Translations under genes and position numbers: made by a program
Shown: positions 8,056 through 16,930 of the stretch, one piece after another
Numbering within the stretch: position 1 is the first letter of the stretch
Layout: every line of letters begins with the position of its first letter
Notes under the pieces: generated by a model
Seen by the model: the letters and a program-made list of their open reading frames with translations, nothing else
Database searches by the model: none
What the model was told of the DNA's origin: nothing
NCBI GenBank assembly: GCA_035695765.1
Contig: DASRRI010000050.1
Coordinates: forward strand, 1 to 64,000
DNA: 64,000 nt
Source: Dongia_A sp035695765
Lineage (GTDB): Bacteria > Pseudomonadota > Alphaproteobacteria > Dongiales > Dongiaceae
Direction of reading: 5' to 3'

Positions 8056-8838
8056 CTAAACCCAGCCGCCATCGACAATGAAGTTCTGCGACGAACACAT
8101 CCGGCTGTCGTCCGCCGCGAGGAACAACACCATGCGGGCAATGTCGGGCGGATAGAGCTTGTCCTTGAGGCATTGGCGATCGTTGATCTGGCGCTCGCCC
8201 TCCGCATTCAGCCAGAGCTTGATCTGCCGCTCGGTCAGCACCCAGCCCGGCAGCATGCAGTTCACGCGGATGCGCTCCGGCCCGAACTCGCGGGCCAGTG
8301 CGCGCGTCATGCCGGTGATCGCCGCTTTCGACGTCACGTAGGCCGGGCAATCGCCATCGCCGACCATCCAGGTTATCGAGCCGAAATTGATGATCGAACC
8401 GCCCCCGGCCTCGCGCATCTGCGGCCGCACCGCTTGCGCGGCAAAGAACTGATGGCGAACATTAACCGCCATGCGCTCGTCCCAATACTCGATGGTCACA
8501 TCTTCCGTCGCATGCCGGTCGTCGTTGCCCGCGTTGTTGATGAGCGCCCGGATCGGTCCATGCTTGTCCTTGGTCGCCGTGATCGCCGCGCGCAAAGCTT
8601 CGATGTTCCGAAGATCGCAGTGGATGAAATCCGGCACCAGATGTCCCTTCGCGGCGATGCCGGCCACAAGTGCTTTTGATGCCGCTTCGGCGATGTCGAC
8701 AAAAGTCACCCGGGCATGCTGGGCGCAGAAATGTTCGACCAGACTGGCGCCGATTCCGCTGCCGCCCCCGGTAATGAAGACCACGCGATCCTTCAGACTT
8801 GGATAAATTGCCGGCTTGTCGATTTCGCCCGGTTGCAT
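8056..8838 (-). CDS. SDR sugar 1-dehydrogenase (D-xylose/L-arabinose dehydrogenase type)
   Basis: A 260-residue SDR that probably oxidises an aldose to the aldonolactone with NAD(P). Motifs: YPSLKDRVVFITGGGSGIGA (nucleotide binding), NNAGNDDRH, INFGSITW (catalytic Ser) and YVTSK (Tyr-X3-Lys). As recalled, the combination NNAGNDDRH followed by YWDERM..N.RH closely resembles Caulobacter XylB xylose dehydrogenase. I start at the ATG at 8838, preceded by AGGA; a GTG at 8844 is possible. It lies 9 nt after the dehydratase gene, so the three enzymes form one transcription unit. Some homologues are simply called SDR; the exact sugar is not determined. Confidence 0.88.
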   Translation of the reverse strand: MQPGEIDKPAIYPSLKDRVVFITGGGSGIGASLVEHFCAQHARVTFVDIAEAASKALVAGIAAKGHLVPDFIHCDLRNIEALRAAITATKDKHGPIRALINNAGNDDRHATEDVTIEYWDERMAVNVRHQFFAAQAVRPQMREAGGGSIINFGSITWMVGDGDCPAYVTSKAAITGMTRALAREFGPERIRVNCMLPGWVLTERQIKLWLNAEGERQINDRQCLKDKLYPPDIARMVLFLAADDSRMCSSQNFIVDGGWV

Positions 8839-8847
8839 GGCCACGTC

Positions 8848-10578
8848 CTAGTGCGAATGCCGCGCCACAGCGGCGCCGCGCTTGCCGACCAGGAAATCCA
8901 TGTCGCAGCCGCGATCCGCCTGCAGCACATGATCCACGTAAAGGCGCTGATAGCCGCCATCGGCCGGCAATTGCGGTGGCGTCCAGGCGGCGCTGCGCCT
9001 TGCCAGTTCGGTATCGGGAATATCGAGATGCAGCCGTCGGCCGGCGACGTCGAGCTCGATCATGTCGCCGTCCTGCACCAATGCCAGAGGCCCGCCGGCC
9101 GCCGCCTCCGGGGCGGTATGCAGGACAACCGTGCCATAGGCGGTCCCGCTCATGCGCGCATCCGAGATGCGCACCATGTCGGTGACGCCCTTTTTCAGGA
9201 CCTTGGCCGGCAACGGCATGTTTCCGACCTCGGCCATGCCGGGATAGCCCTTGGGACCGCAATTCTTCAGCACCATGACGCAGTTCTCGTCGATATCCAG
9301 CGCCGGATCGTCCACCCGCGCATAGAAGTTCTCGATGTTCTCGAACACCACGGCGCGGCCGCGATGCTGCATCAGCGCGGGAGTCGCCGCCGACGGCTTG
9401 ATCACCGCACCGCTCGGCGCAAGATTGCCGCGCAGCACCACGATCCCGCCCTGGTCAGTCAATGGATCTTCAATCGGCCGGATGACCTCGGTGTTATAGT
9501 TCGGCGCGCTGGCGCAGATCTGGCCGATGGTCTCGCCGGTAACGGTCAGCGCATCGGCGTGGAGCTTGCCCGCTTCGATCAGCGTGCGCATCACGGCCTT
9601 CAGGCCGCCCGCATAGTAGAAATCCTCCATCAGGAACCTGCCGGATGGCATCAGGTCGACGATGGTCGGGATGTTGCGTCCCAGGCGATCCCAATCGTCC
9701 AGCGTCAGTTCGACGCCAAGGCGGCCGGCGATGGCGATCAAATGAATGACCGCATTGGTCGATCCGCCAATCGCGCCGTTCACCCGGATAGCGTTCTCGA
9801 ATGCCTGGCGCGTCATGATCCGCGACATGCGGACGTCGGCATTGACCAGTTCCACGATCCGCTTTCCGGCCATGTGCGCAAGGACGCGGCGCCGCGCATC
9901 GACCGCCGGTATGGCGGCATTGTCGGGCAACCCGATGCCCAGCGCTTCGACCATGCTGGCCATGGTCGAAGCGGTGCCCATGGTCATGCAGCTCCCGGCC
10001 GACCGGCTTTGCCCCTGTTCGGCCGCCATCACGTCGGTCAGCGAGATTTTCCCGGCCTTGAGTTCGTCGAACACTTTCCAGACGTGGGTCCCTGAGCCGA
10101 TCTTCTGCCCGCGGTAGTCGCCGTTCAGCATCGGCCCGCCGGAGACCGCGATGGTCGGCAGGTCGCAGCTTGCCGCCCCCATGAGCAATGCCGGTGTGGT
10201 CTTGTCGCAACCGACCAGCAGGATGACCCCGTCCATCGGATTGGAGCGGATCGATTCCTCGACATCCATGCTCGCGAGGTTGCGGAACAGCATCGCGGTC
10301 GGCCGCAGATTGGACTCGCCCAAGCTCGTTACCGGAAACTCGAGCGGAAAGCCGCCCGCTTCATAGACGCCGCGCTTCACATGCTCGGCAATGTCGCGCA
10401 GATGCGCATTGCAAGGCGTCAGTTCCGACCAGGTATTGCAGATTCCGATCACCGGCCGGCCATCGAACAGATGAGCCGGCAGTCCCTGGTTCTTCATCCA
10501 GCTCCGGTGCATGAAGGCGTTCTTGCCTTCACCGCCAAACCATTCGCTGGATCGCAGTTTCCTGGGCCGATCGGCCAT
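8848..10578 (-). CDS. IlvD/Edd family dehydratase, L-arabonate/sugar-acid dehydratase type
   Basis: A 576-residue Fe-S dehydratase converting an aldonic acid to the 2-keto-3-deoxy acid. The N-terminus (RKLRSSEWFGG) and GRPVIGICNTWSELTPCNAH are those of the L-arabonate dehydratase branch rather than dihydroxyacid dehydratase. Cluster cysteines are visible in LTPCNAH, LVGCDKTTPA and around GSCMTMGTAS; the C-terminal domain carries KNCGPKGYPGMAE and SDARMSGTAYGTVV. First gene of the minus-strand operon, divergent from the IclR gene with about 100 nt between. With the SDR and the AraD1 protein it makes a Weimberg-like non-phosphorylative pentose route. Confidence 0.93.
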   Translation of the reverse strand: MADRPRKLRSSEWFGGEGKNAFMHRSWMKNQGLPAHLFDGRPVIGICNTWSELTPCNAHLRDIAEHVKRGVYEAGGFPLEFPVTSLGESNLRPTAMLFRNLASMDVEESIRSNPMDGVILLVGCDKTTPALLMGAASCDLPTIAVSGGPMLNGDYRGQKIGSGTHVWKVFDELKAGKISLTDVMAAEQGQSRSAGSCMTMGTASTMASMVEALGIGLPDNAAIPAVDARRRVLAHMAGKRIVELVNADVRMSRIMTRQAFENAIRVNGAIGGSTNAVIHLIAIAGRLGVELTLDDWDRLGRNIPTIVDLMPSGRFLMEDFYYAGGLKAVMRTLIEAGKLHADALTVTGETIGQICASAPNYNTEVIRPIEDPLTDQGGIVVLRGNLAPSGAVIKPSAATPALMQHRGRAVVFENIENFYARVDDPALDIDENCVMVLKNCGPKGYPGMAEVGNMPLPAKVLKKGVTDMVRISDARMSGTAYGTVVLHTAPEAAAGGPLALVQDGDMIELDVAGRRLHLDIPDTELARRSAAWTPPQLPADGGYQRLYVDHVLQADRGCDMDFLVGKRGAAVARHSH

Positions 10579-10594
10579 GGCCGCCCCTGGTCGC

Positions 10595-10618
10595 GTTTGG
10601 CAGGACCAAACATTGTTT
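10595..10618. promoter_or_regulatory. Candidate IclR operator in the divergent promoter
   Basis: Two overlapping dyads lie 17-40 nt upstream of the dehydratase start: GTTTGG-CAGGA-CCAAAC (10595-10611) and AAAC-ATT-GTTT (10608-10618). They lie in the ~100-nt region shared with the divergent IclR gene, where a local regulator would bind to control both directions. The regulator-site link is inferred. Confidence 0.5.
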
Positions 10619-10677
10619 TGTCGTGCTATGCTATCGGCGAGGATGGATGTAAGTCAACCCAATCTCCTGATGAGGTC

Positions 10678-11523
10678 ATGGACGAGCCGATGATTGAAGA
10701 AGCTGCAGCAGAAACCGATCAACAGTACCGCGTTCTGAGCCTGGGCCGCGCCCTGGATCTGCTTGAGATCGTTGCGCGCCAAGGCAAAGAAGGCGGCAGG
10801 CTCACTGAGCTTTCGCAACATTTGGGCCTATCCAAGGCCTCCACGTTTGCGATCCTGCAGACCTTGCTGTCGCGCGGATATGTCGCCGACACCGGCAAGG
10901 GCTCTACCCGACGCTATCGCCTCGGCATGGCGCTGGCGCGGCTGGGCGACCTTGCGATCTCCAATGTCTCCTTGGCGGATATCGCGCTCCCCGTGCTGCG
11001 CGACCTCACGGACGAACTCGGAATGACGTCGCGCCTCGCGATCCTGGATGACGGCTATGCCGTGGTGATCGGGCGTATCGACGCACCGGGAGCGATCAAA
11101 TTCGACGCAGCGCTGGGCCGACGCGAGTTGCCGCACTGCTCGGCGGTCGGCAAGGCGCTGTTGGCGGCATTGCCGAAGGCGGAGAGCGCGGCCATCCTCC
11201 GAAGACTCGAGCTGCCCCGCCGTACGCCTCATACGATTGTCGATCCTGCCGAACTGATGAGGGAGCTCGGCTGTTCGGCGGAACGCGGCTACGCGCTTGA
11301 CGACGAGGAGGACCACGAAGGCGTCGCCTGCGTAGGCGCTTGCGTCTTCGATCGATCCGGCAACGCCGCGGGCGCGATCAGCGTCACCGGCCTGAGACCG
11401 CGCGATTGGGAAGCGCGGCGAACGATCCTGGCCGCTGCAGTGATGCGCGCCGCGTCCAAAATCTCGCAGCAGCTTGGTGGACCAGATCGGCCACACGATC
11501 CGAACAAGAGGACGGAGACATGA
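10678..11523 (+). CDS. IclR family transcriptional regulator
   Basis: A 281-residue regulator with an N-terminal winged helix-turn-helix (RALDLLEIVARQGKEGGRL, then GLSKASTFAILQTLLSRGYV) and a C-terminal effector-binding GAF-like domain (LPHCSAVGKALLAALP, GYALDDEEDHEGVACVGACV). IclR proteins sense small organic acids, so a ketodeoxy acid or aldonate is a fair guess for the effector. It is divergent from the sugar-acid operon. Starts at 10678 (MDEPMIEE) and 10690 are both possible; GAGG at 10672-10675 is too near the first and slightly far from the second. The frame is open further upstream but that part is antisense to the dehydratase gene. Confidence 0.9.
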   Translation: MDEPMIEEAAAETDQQYRVLSLGRALDLLEIVARQGKEGGRLTELSQHLGLSKASTFAILQTLLSRGYVADTGKGSTRRYRLGMALARLGDLAISNVSLADIALPVLRDLTDELGMTSRLAILDDGYAVVIGRIDAPGAIKFDAALGRRELPHCSAVGKALLAALPKAESAAILRRLELPRRTPHTIVDPAELMRELGCSAERGYALDDEEDHEGVACVGACVFDRSGNAAGAISVTGLRPRDWEARRTILAAAVMRAASKISQQLGGPDRPHDPNKRTET

Positions 11524-11611
11524 TCGCTGTAGGCGTTTCCGCATCTCAAAGAGTAGTTATGCCGCGGAAGATGAGGGCTTGCTATGGCGCATCACGTCAC
11601 CTCATGCAGAG

Positions 11612-13225
11612 TTATTCCACCCAGACCGCGTCGAACGCGAAGGGCTGGCTGATGATGTCGCTGAACAGGCTCGGGTCGCCCTTCAGACGCTCGGAGCGCA
11701 GCGAATAGCGATTGGGATTGAACAGCGGCACCCAGGCGGCATCGTTGTCCATGATATCCGCCATGATCTTGCTCCAGGTATCGAGCCGCTCTTGCCCGCG
11801 CGCCGGATCAGTGATCGCGTCCGCCGCCCTGGCGCGGGCATCGATATCCTTGTTGCAATAGAACGACCAGTTATAGCCGCCTTCCACCGCGCCCTGGCAG
11901 CCCAGGATGGCGGTGTAAAAGTTGCTGGGATCGGGGAAGTCGGCGTACCACTCCGTCAGGGTCATCGGTGGCACGTCCGGCTTGCTGGCTGTTCCGATGA
12001 AGGCGGCGAGGTCGAGGCCCCGCAGCTCCGCTTTGATGCCGACCTGCGCCAGATCCTGCTGGATCGATTGCGCCATGCGCGGCCAAGGATCGACATTCTG
12101 GAAATAGAGCTCGGTCGAGAAGCCGCCCCCCTGGCCCGCATCCTTCAACAGTGCCTTTGCCTTGGCCGGATCATAGGGATAGCCCTGGTATTTGCGATCG
12201 AATCCGCCCATCGCCGGCGGCAGCACCTGGCCGGTGACGGTCCCGCGATTGTTCAACACCTGCACGAGGCGCTGCTTATTGATGGCCATGTTGACGGCGC
12301 GGCGCACCCGCACGTCATCGAACGGCTTGATGTTGAAATTCATGGTCATGTAGTTGGTGTTGAGCTGGCCCGCCGTGACGAATCGGTCCTTCAACGATTT
12401 ATCCTGCGAGACTTCCGCGTATTTGGCCGGCGGGAAGATCTCACCCAGGATATCCGCCTCATTCTTCTGGATCTTCAGCACGGCGACCGTGGGGTCGAGG
12501 CCGAACTGCAGCGTGATCTTGTCGACGTACGGCCTGCCGTCCTTGTCCCAGTCGGGATTGCGCTCCAGGATGATGTGCTGGCCCGGGGTGTAGTTTGTCA
12601 CTTTGTAGGCGCCAGTGCCAACCGGATGGTGGGTGAAGTCCTCGCCATACTGCTCCGCCACTTCCTTCGGCACGACGAAGGAGAAGTTGAGCGCGAAGAC
12701 GTGCAGCATGGTGGCATTGGGTTCGTTCAGCTTGAACACCACCGTGTAATCATCCGGCGTGGTGATGCCGGACATCTCGGTCGCCTTGCCGTCGAGCTCC
12801 TCCTGGCAGCCAGGAATGCCGGTGAAGTAGCCGGCGCCGGGCGACTTGGTCTTGGCGTTGCACACGCGCTCGATCGAGTATTTGACATCCGCGGCCTTCA
12901 TCTCGCGGCCATTGTGGAATTTGACGCCCTTGCGCAGATGAAAGATGTAAGCCTTGCCGTCGTCAGAGATATCGAAGCTCTCGGCCAAATCCGGCACGAG
13001 CTCGCTGGTGCCGGGCTTGTAGTCCATCAGCCCGTCGAACACCGCCTTGATCGGCGTCCAGCTCTGGACCGTGTAGCCGATGGCCGGATCCATGGAATCG
13101 AAGTCGTCCTTGTAGAGGATCGTGATTTCTCCGCCCCGCTTCGGATCGGCGGCCAGCGCCGGTTCGAACGCGAAGGCGGTGAGCGCGATGCCAGCGACGG
13201 CCAGCCCTAGCAGATAGCGAGACAT
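11612..13225 (-). CDS. Peptide/opine-type ABC transporter substrate-binding protein (copy 2)
   Basis: A 537-residue family-5 (DppA/OppA-like) extracellular binding protein. Signal peptide MSRYLLGLAVAGIALTAFAF...ALA is followed by DPKRGGEITILYKDDFDSMD. The core motifs GVKFHNGREMKAADVKYS and HPVGTGAYKV are present. It is clearly a paralogue of the protein encoded just upstream (13300-14940): the same segments FDGLMDYKPGT.ELVPDLAES and NFSFVVPKEV occur in both, so a tandem duplication that diverged is likely. Start is the ATG at 13225; an in-frame ATG at 13252 would lengthen the leader. Last gene of the transporter unit, convergent with iclR. Ligand unknown. Confidence 0.92.
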   Translation of the reverse strand: MSRYLLGLAVAGIALTAFAFEPALAADPKRGGEITILYKDDFDSMDPAIGYTVQSWTPIKAVFDGLMDYKPGTSELVPDLAESFDISDDGKAYIFHLRKGVKFHNGREMKAADVKYSIERVCNAKTKSPGAGYFTGIPGCQEELDGKATEMSGITTPDDYTVVFKLNEPNATMLHVFALNFSFVVPKEVAEQYGEDFTHHPVGTGAYKVTNYTPGQHIILERNPDWDKDGRPYVDKITLQFGLDPTVAVLKIQKNEADILGEIFPPAKYAEVSQDKSLKDRFVTAGQLNTNYMTMNFNIKPFDDVRVRRAVNMAINKQRLVQVLNNRGTVTGQVLPPAMGGFDRKYQGYPYDPAKAKALLKDAGQGGGFSTELYFQNVDPWPRMAQSIQQDLAQVGIKAELRGLDLAAFIGTASKPDVPPMTLTEWYADFPDPSNFYTAILGCQGAVEGGYNWSFYCNKDIDARARAADAITDPARGQERLDTWSKIMADIMDNDAAWVPLFNPNRYSLRSERLKGDPSLFSDIISQPFAFDAVWVE

Positions 13226-13299
13226 GCAACTCGATCCCTGTTTCTTGGTCATTGGCGGGCGGGATACCTGGCCAGCGCCGACATACCGCCCGCGATCCG

Positions 13300-14940
13300 T
13301 CATTGCGCGTCGGTTGCGTAGACTGCGTCGTAGTTGACCGGGATGTGGATCGGATCGGCGAAGATGCCTTCCGGTCCGGCGATCCTGGCCGAGTGGATGA
13401 CATAGGCCTTCTCGTTGAAGACCGGCGCCCACGGCGCATCCGTCATCAGGTCGGTGAAGATCTTGCCCCAGGCCGCCGCGCGCTTATCGGTGTCGGCCGG
13501 ATTGGTCATGGCGTTGGCTTCATCGGCCCGCTTGTCGAGGTCCTTGTTGCAGTACCAGGACCAGTTCCAGCCGCCCTCGACCGCGCCGCCGCAGCCTAGG
13601 ATCACGGTGTAGAAGTTGCTGGGATCGGGGAAGTCCGCGATCCAGGCCATGCCGCCCGACCAGATCATGGGCGCGCCGTCCTTCTTGCCGCCGGCCGCGA
13701 TCACGGTGCCCTGATCCTGCGCCCTGATATTGGCCTTGATGCCGATGGTGGAGAGGTCCTGCTGGATCGCCTGAGCGATGCGCGGTTGCGGATCGGTGTT
13801 GGCGACATAGAGGTCGGTCTCAAAACCTTTCTCGAGGCCGGCTTCCTTCAGCTTCGCTTTGGCGCCTTCGACGTCATAGGCATAACCTTTGAAGCTCTTG
13901 TCATAGCCGGGCATCGACGGCGGCAGCGGTTGGTTGGCCGGGACTGCGCGGTTGTTGATGACCTGGACGATGCGGTCCTTGTTGATCGCCATGTTCACCG
14001 CCTGGCGCACGGCGACGTTGTCGAACGGCTTGATGTTGACGTTCATGGTGACATAGCCGGTCTGCAACTGATCGGCGACGATCACCAAGTCCTTCCATTT
14101 GGGATCGTTCATGACTTCGGTGAACTTGGCGGGCGGGATGCCATCGCCCGGGATATCGATCTCGCCCTTCTGCAGGCGCAACAGATTGACGACCGGCTCC
14201 TGTCCGATCTGGAACACGATCTTGTCGAGGTGCGGTTCGCCTTGCTTGTAGTAATCCTGGTTGCGCTCCAGCGTGATCGATTGGCCGGTGGTCCACTCTG
14301 CGACCTTGAACGCGCCGGTGCCGACCGGTTTGTGGCCGAAATCGGCGCCTTCCGCCTCGACCACTTCCTTTGGCACGACGAAGGAGAAGTTGAGCGCCAT
14401 CAGGTGCAGCAGCGTCGCATCCGGCCGGCTCAGCACGATCTTGACGGTGTAGTCGTCGGGGGTCTGGACGCCGGCGAGCTCCTTCGCCTTGCCGGCCTGG
14501 AAATCATCGAACCCCGCGAGCGAGCCGTAATAGCCGGCGCCGGGCGATTGCGTCGCCGGATTGCAGGTGCGCTCCAGCGAATACTTCACATCGGCGGCAG
14601 TCATCTCGCGCCCGTTGTGGAACTTGACGCCGTGGCGCAGCTTGAAGGTATAGGTGAGACCGTCATCGGAGACGTCGTAGCTCTCGGCCAAGTCGGGCAC
14701 CAGCTCCGTGGTGCCGGGCTTGTAATCCATCAGTCCGTCGAACACGCTCTTGATCACCGACCAGTTCTTCCAGTCATAGCCGATGGCGGGATCGAGGGTG
14801 ATGAGGTCATCCTTGAACGTCACGGTCATTTCGCCACCCTGTTTCACGTCGGCCAAGGCCGAACTTGACCAGGGCGTCAGAGCGGGCGCCGCCGCGATCA
14901 TCATGGCGGCGAGCGAGGCGGATACGAGCAGGCGTTTCAT
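13300..14940 (-). CDS. Peptide/opine-type ABC transporter substrate-binding protein (copy 1)
   Basis: A 546-residue family-5 periplasmic binding protein. The ATG at 14940 follows GGGGAGA by seven bases; a TTG two codons earlier is less likely. Residues 1-33 form a signal peptide (MKRLLVSASLAAMMIAAAPAL...) before DVKQGGEMTVTFKDDLITLD. Family motifs GVKFHNGREMTAADVKYS and KPVGTGAFKV are present, as is the long second lobe ending NYDAVYATDAQ. It follows the DppB-like gene by 35 nt and precedes its paralogue by about 75 nt, so one transporter may use two binding proteins with different ligands. Confidence 0.93.
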   Translation of the reverse strand: MKRLLVSASLAAMMIAAAPALTPWSSSALADVKQGGEMTVTFKDDLITLDPAIGYDWKNWSVIKSVFDGLMDYKPGTTELVPDLAESYDVSDDGLTYTFKLRHGVKFHNGREMTAADVKYSLERTCNPATQSPGAGYYGSLAGFDDFQAGKAKELAGVQTPDDYTVKIVLSRPDATLLHLMALNFSFVVPKEVVEAEGADFGHKPVGTGAFKVAEWTTGQSITLERNQDYYKQGEPHLDKIVFQIGQEPVVNLLRLQKGEIDIPGDGIPPAKFTEVMNDPKWKDLVIVADQLQTGYVTMNVNIKPFDNVAVRQAVNMAINKDRIVQVINNRAVPANQPLPPSMPGYDKSFKGYAYDVEGAKAKLKEAGLEKGFETDLYVANTDPQPRIAQAIQQDLSTIGIKANIRAQDQGTVIAAGGKKDGAPMIWSGGMAWIADFPDPSNFYTVILGCGGAVEGGWNWSWYCNKDLDKRADEANAMTNPADTDKRAAAWGKIFTDLMTDAPWAPVFNEKAYVIHSARIAGPEGIFADPIHIPVNYDAVYATDAQ

Positions 14941-14975
14941 GCGCAAGTCTCCCCAGCAGGCATTTTTGTATGGCG

Positions 14976-15896
14976 TTATCGCAGCTTGATCCTGGGATCG
15001 ATGAGGGGCGCCACCAGGTCAGCGAGCAAGTTCCCCAGAACGATCGCGCAGGCTGACAGCAAGGTTACTCCCATGATGATCGGAATGTCGATTTGCTGGA
15101 TGGCCTGCCAGGTCAATTGTCCGATACCAGGCCAGCCGAACACCGATTCCACCACCACGATGCTGCCCATGAAGTAGCCGATGTCGATCCCGACCATGGC
15201 GATGATGGGCAGGACCGCATTCGGAAGGATGTGTACCGAGACAATCCGCCAACGATCCAGACCTTTTGCGCGCGCTGTCCGGATAAAGTCCTGTCTCAGC
15301 ACCTCTATGACGCTGGAGCGGGTGACGCGCGCATACCAGCCGCCGCCCAGGAGGCCGAGTGTGACCGCCGGCAGGACCAGATGCTTGAACTCGCCGTAGC
15401 CGCCGATTGGGAACCAGCCGAGCCAATAGGCGAAGACATAGATCAAGGTCAGCGAAATCACGTATTGCGGCGTGGAGATGAACATGAGGGCGGCGATCAT
15501 CAGTCCCTGGTCAACCGCTGAGTTGCGCCGCAGGGCGGCGATGGTGCCGAGGGTCAGGCCGATCAGAAGCTCGCAGAAGATGGCGCCCACCATCAGCAGC
15601 AGCGAGGCAGGCAGCCTCGCTGCCAGCAGTTCGGTCACTTGCGTCCGCTGTAGGTAGGAGCGGCCGAGATCGCCTTGCACCAGCTTCCAGAGATACCGCC
15701 CGAACTGTTCCCAGATTGGCCGGTCGAGGCCGAGCTGCATACGTACCAGTTCGACTTGATCCTTGGTGGCGGAGCGGCCGGCCACCATGCGGGCGGGATC
15801 GGCCGGCAGCATATAGAGCAACAGGTACGTGATGGCGGCGACACCCAGCAGAATCAGGGCGACCTGGATCAGGCGACGGGCGACGTAGGCTGGCAT
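14976..15896 (-). CDS. ABC transporter permease, DppB/OppB type
   Basis: A 306-residue inner-membrane permease with the family's N-terminal membrane anchor (RRLIQVALILLGVAAITYLLLYML), the periplasmic segment with LPADPARMVAG and LGLDRPIWEQFGRYL, and the permease EAA loop DFIRTARAKGLDRWRIV. It begins on the last base of the DppC-like stop (TGATG arrangement), so the two permeases are translated together. The order here is dppC-dppB-dppA-dppA', with no DppD/DppF-type ATPases on either side in the window. Confidence 0.93.
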   Translation of the reverse strand: MPAYVARRLIQVALILLGVAAITYLLLYMLPADPARMVAGRSATKDQVELVRMQLGLDRPIWEQFGRYLWKLVQGDLGRSYLQRTQVTELLAARLPASLLLMVGAIFCELLIGLTLGTIAALRRNSAVDQGLMIAALMFISTPQYVISLTLIYVFAYWLGWFPIGGYGEFKHLVLPAVTLGLLGGGWYARVTRSSVIEVLRQDFIRTARAKGLDRWRIVSVHILPNAVLPIIAMVGIDIGYFMGSIVVVESVFGWPGIGQLTWQAIQQIDIPIIMGVTLLSACAIVLGNLLADLVAPLIDPRIKLR

Positions 15897-16744
15897 CAGT
15901 GACGCCCTCGCAAGGTCGGGTCGAGCAAGTCACGCAGTGCGTCGCCGACCAGATTCACCGACAGCGCGAGCAAGGCGACCGCGAAACCGGGGAAGAACAC
16001 CAGCCAGGGGGCGGTCTGGAAATAGGATTGCCCGTCAAAGACGATGTTGCCCCAGCTTGGATCCGGCGGACGCACGCCGACACCGAGGAAAGACAGGATT
16101 GCCTCGAATAGGACGGTCGTTGAGATCCCCAGGGTACCCCATACAATGATTAAGGGCAGGAGATGCGGCAGGATGTGTCGGAACAGGATACGCGCCGTGC
16201 CGGCGCCGAGCGCGCGTTCGGCGGCGATGAACTCGCGCTCTGCCAGAGAGGTGGTCTCAGCATAGATTACGCGCGCCACCGGCCCGGTGTTCACCAAAGC
16301 AATCACGAGGATAACGTTCTTGACGCTGGGTCCCACGAGCGACGCGATGACGATCGCGAGGATCAAGGCAGGGAATGCCATCATCAGGTCAGTCGACCGC
16401 ATCAGGACGCTGCCGACGACGCCACGCAGGAACCCGGCTGTCAGGCCGATCAAGGTGCCCGCCATCAGGGCAAGGCCGTTGGCAACCAGCCCGACCAGGA
16501 GCGAGGTCCGTGCGCCATAGAGCATGCGGGACAGGAGATCGCGGCCCAACACATCAGTTCCGAACCAGAAGCGGTCGCTTGGCGGAAGCGGAGAGCCATC
16601 GGCCGTCATGCCGCCGGGGACCATCTCTTGAGGTGCGTAGGGAGCGATGATTGGCGCGGCAAGCGCAAGCACGACGAAGCCGACGGCGACCACCAGTCCG
16701 ACCATCGCCACCCGCCGGCGCACCAAGCCGCGCCATACACTCAT
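15896..16744 (-). CDS. ABC transporter permease, DppC/OppC type
   Basis: A 282-residue inner-membrane permease. It opens with MSVWRGLVRRRVAMVGLVVAVGF, has a first membrane segment at about residues 15-35, the family segment HWFGTDxLGRD-like FWFGTDVLGRDLLSRML, and the EAA loop REFIAAERALGAGTARILFRHILP. Start is placed at 16744, with GGAG/GGGG sequences just upstream; the frame remains open to 16822. It is the first gene of the peptide-type transporter unit. The ~185 nt before it, after moeA, contain two phased A-tract repeats that may help the promoter. Confidence 0.9.
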   Translation of the reverse strand: MSVWRGLVRRRVAMVGLVVAVGFVVLALAAPIIAPYAPQEMVPGGMTADGSPLPPSDRFWFGTDVLGRDLLSRMLYGARTSLLVGLVANGLALMAGTLIGLTAGFLRGVVGSVLMRSTDLMMAFPALILAIVIASLVGPSVKNVILVIALVNTGPVARVIYAETTSLAEREFIAAERALGAGTARILFRHILPHLLPLIIVWGTLGISTTVLFEAILSFLGVGVRPPDPSWGNIVFDGQSYFQTAPWLVFFPGFAVALLALSVNLVGDALRDLLDPTLRGRH

Positions 16745-16849
16745 CTTGCCCGCCCCGCTCCAGCCTGCGTTCTCATCTGCGCAGCGGCGCGCAGTCTGCC
16801 GCACCAAAGCCAGTGCAGGCAAGGCCGATCGCGGACCTGCTTGACGCCG

Positions 16850-16890
16850 CTTTTTTCAGCCAAACAAGGCATTTGCCGCCCTTTTTTCAG
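16850..16890 (-). repeat. Two phased CTGAAAAAAG direct repeats upstream of dppC-like gene
   Basis: The 10-mer CTTTTTTCAG occurs at 16850-16859 and again at 16881-16890 on the plus strand (CTGAAAAAAG on the minus strand), 31 bp apart, close to three helical turns. They lie about 105-145 nt upstream of the permease start, in the moeA-dppC gap. In-phase A-tracts bend DNA and are common in upstream promoter regions. Function is inferred. Confidence 0.4.
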
Positions 16891-16930
16891 GCAGGAGGTC
16901 CGCGGCATGGCAGCGAGGTGAAGGGATCGC

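Noticed and set aside
8030..8350. Upstream extension of the AraD1-like protein
   Set aside because: Lies in another frame over the SDR gene; the family start MRLVQF is at 8029.
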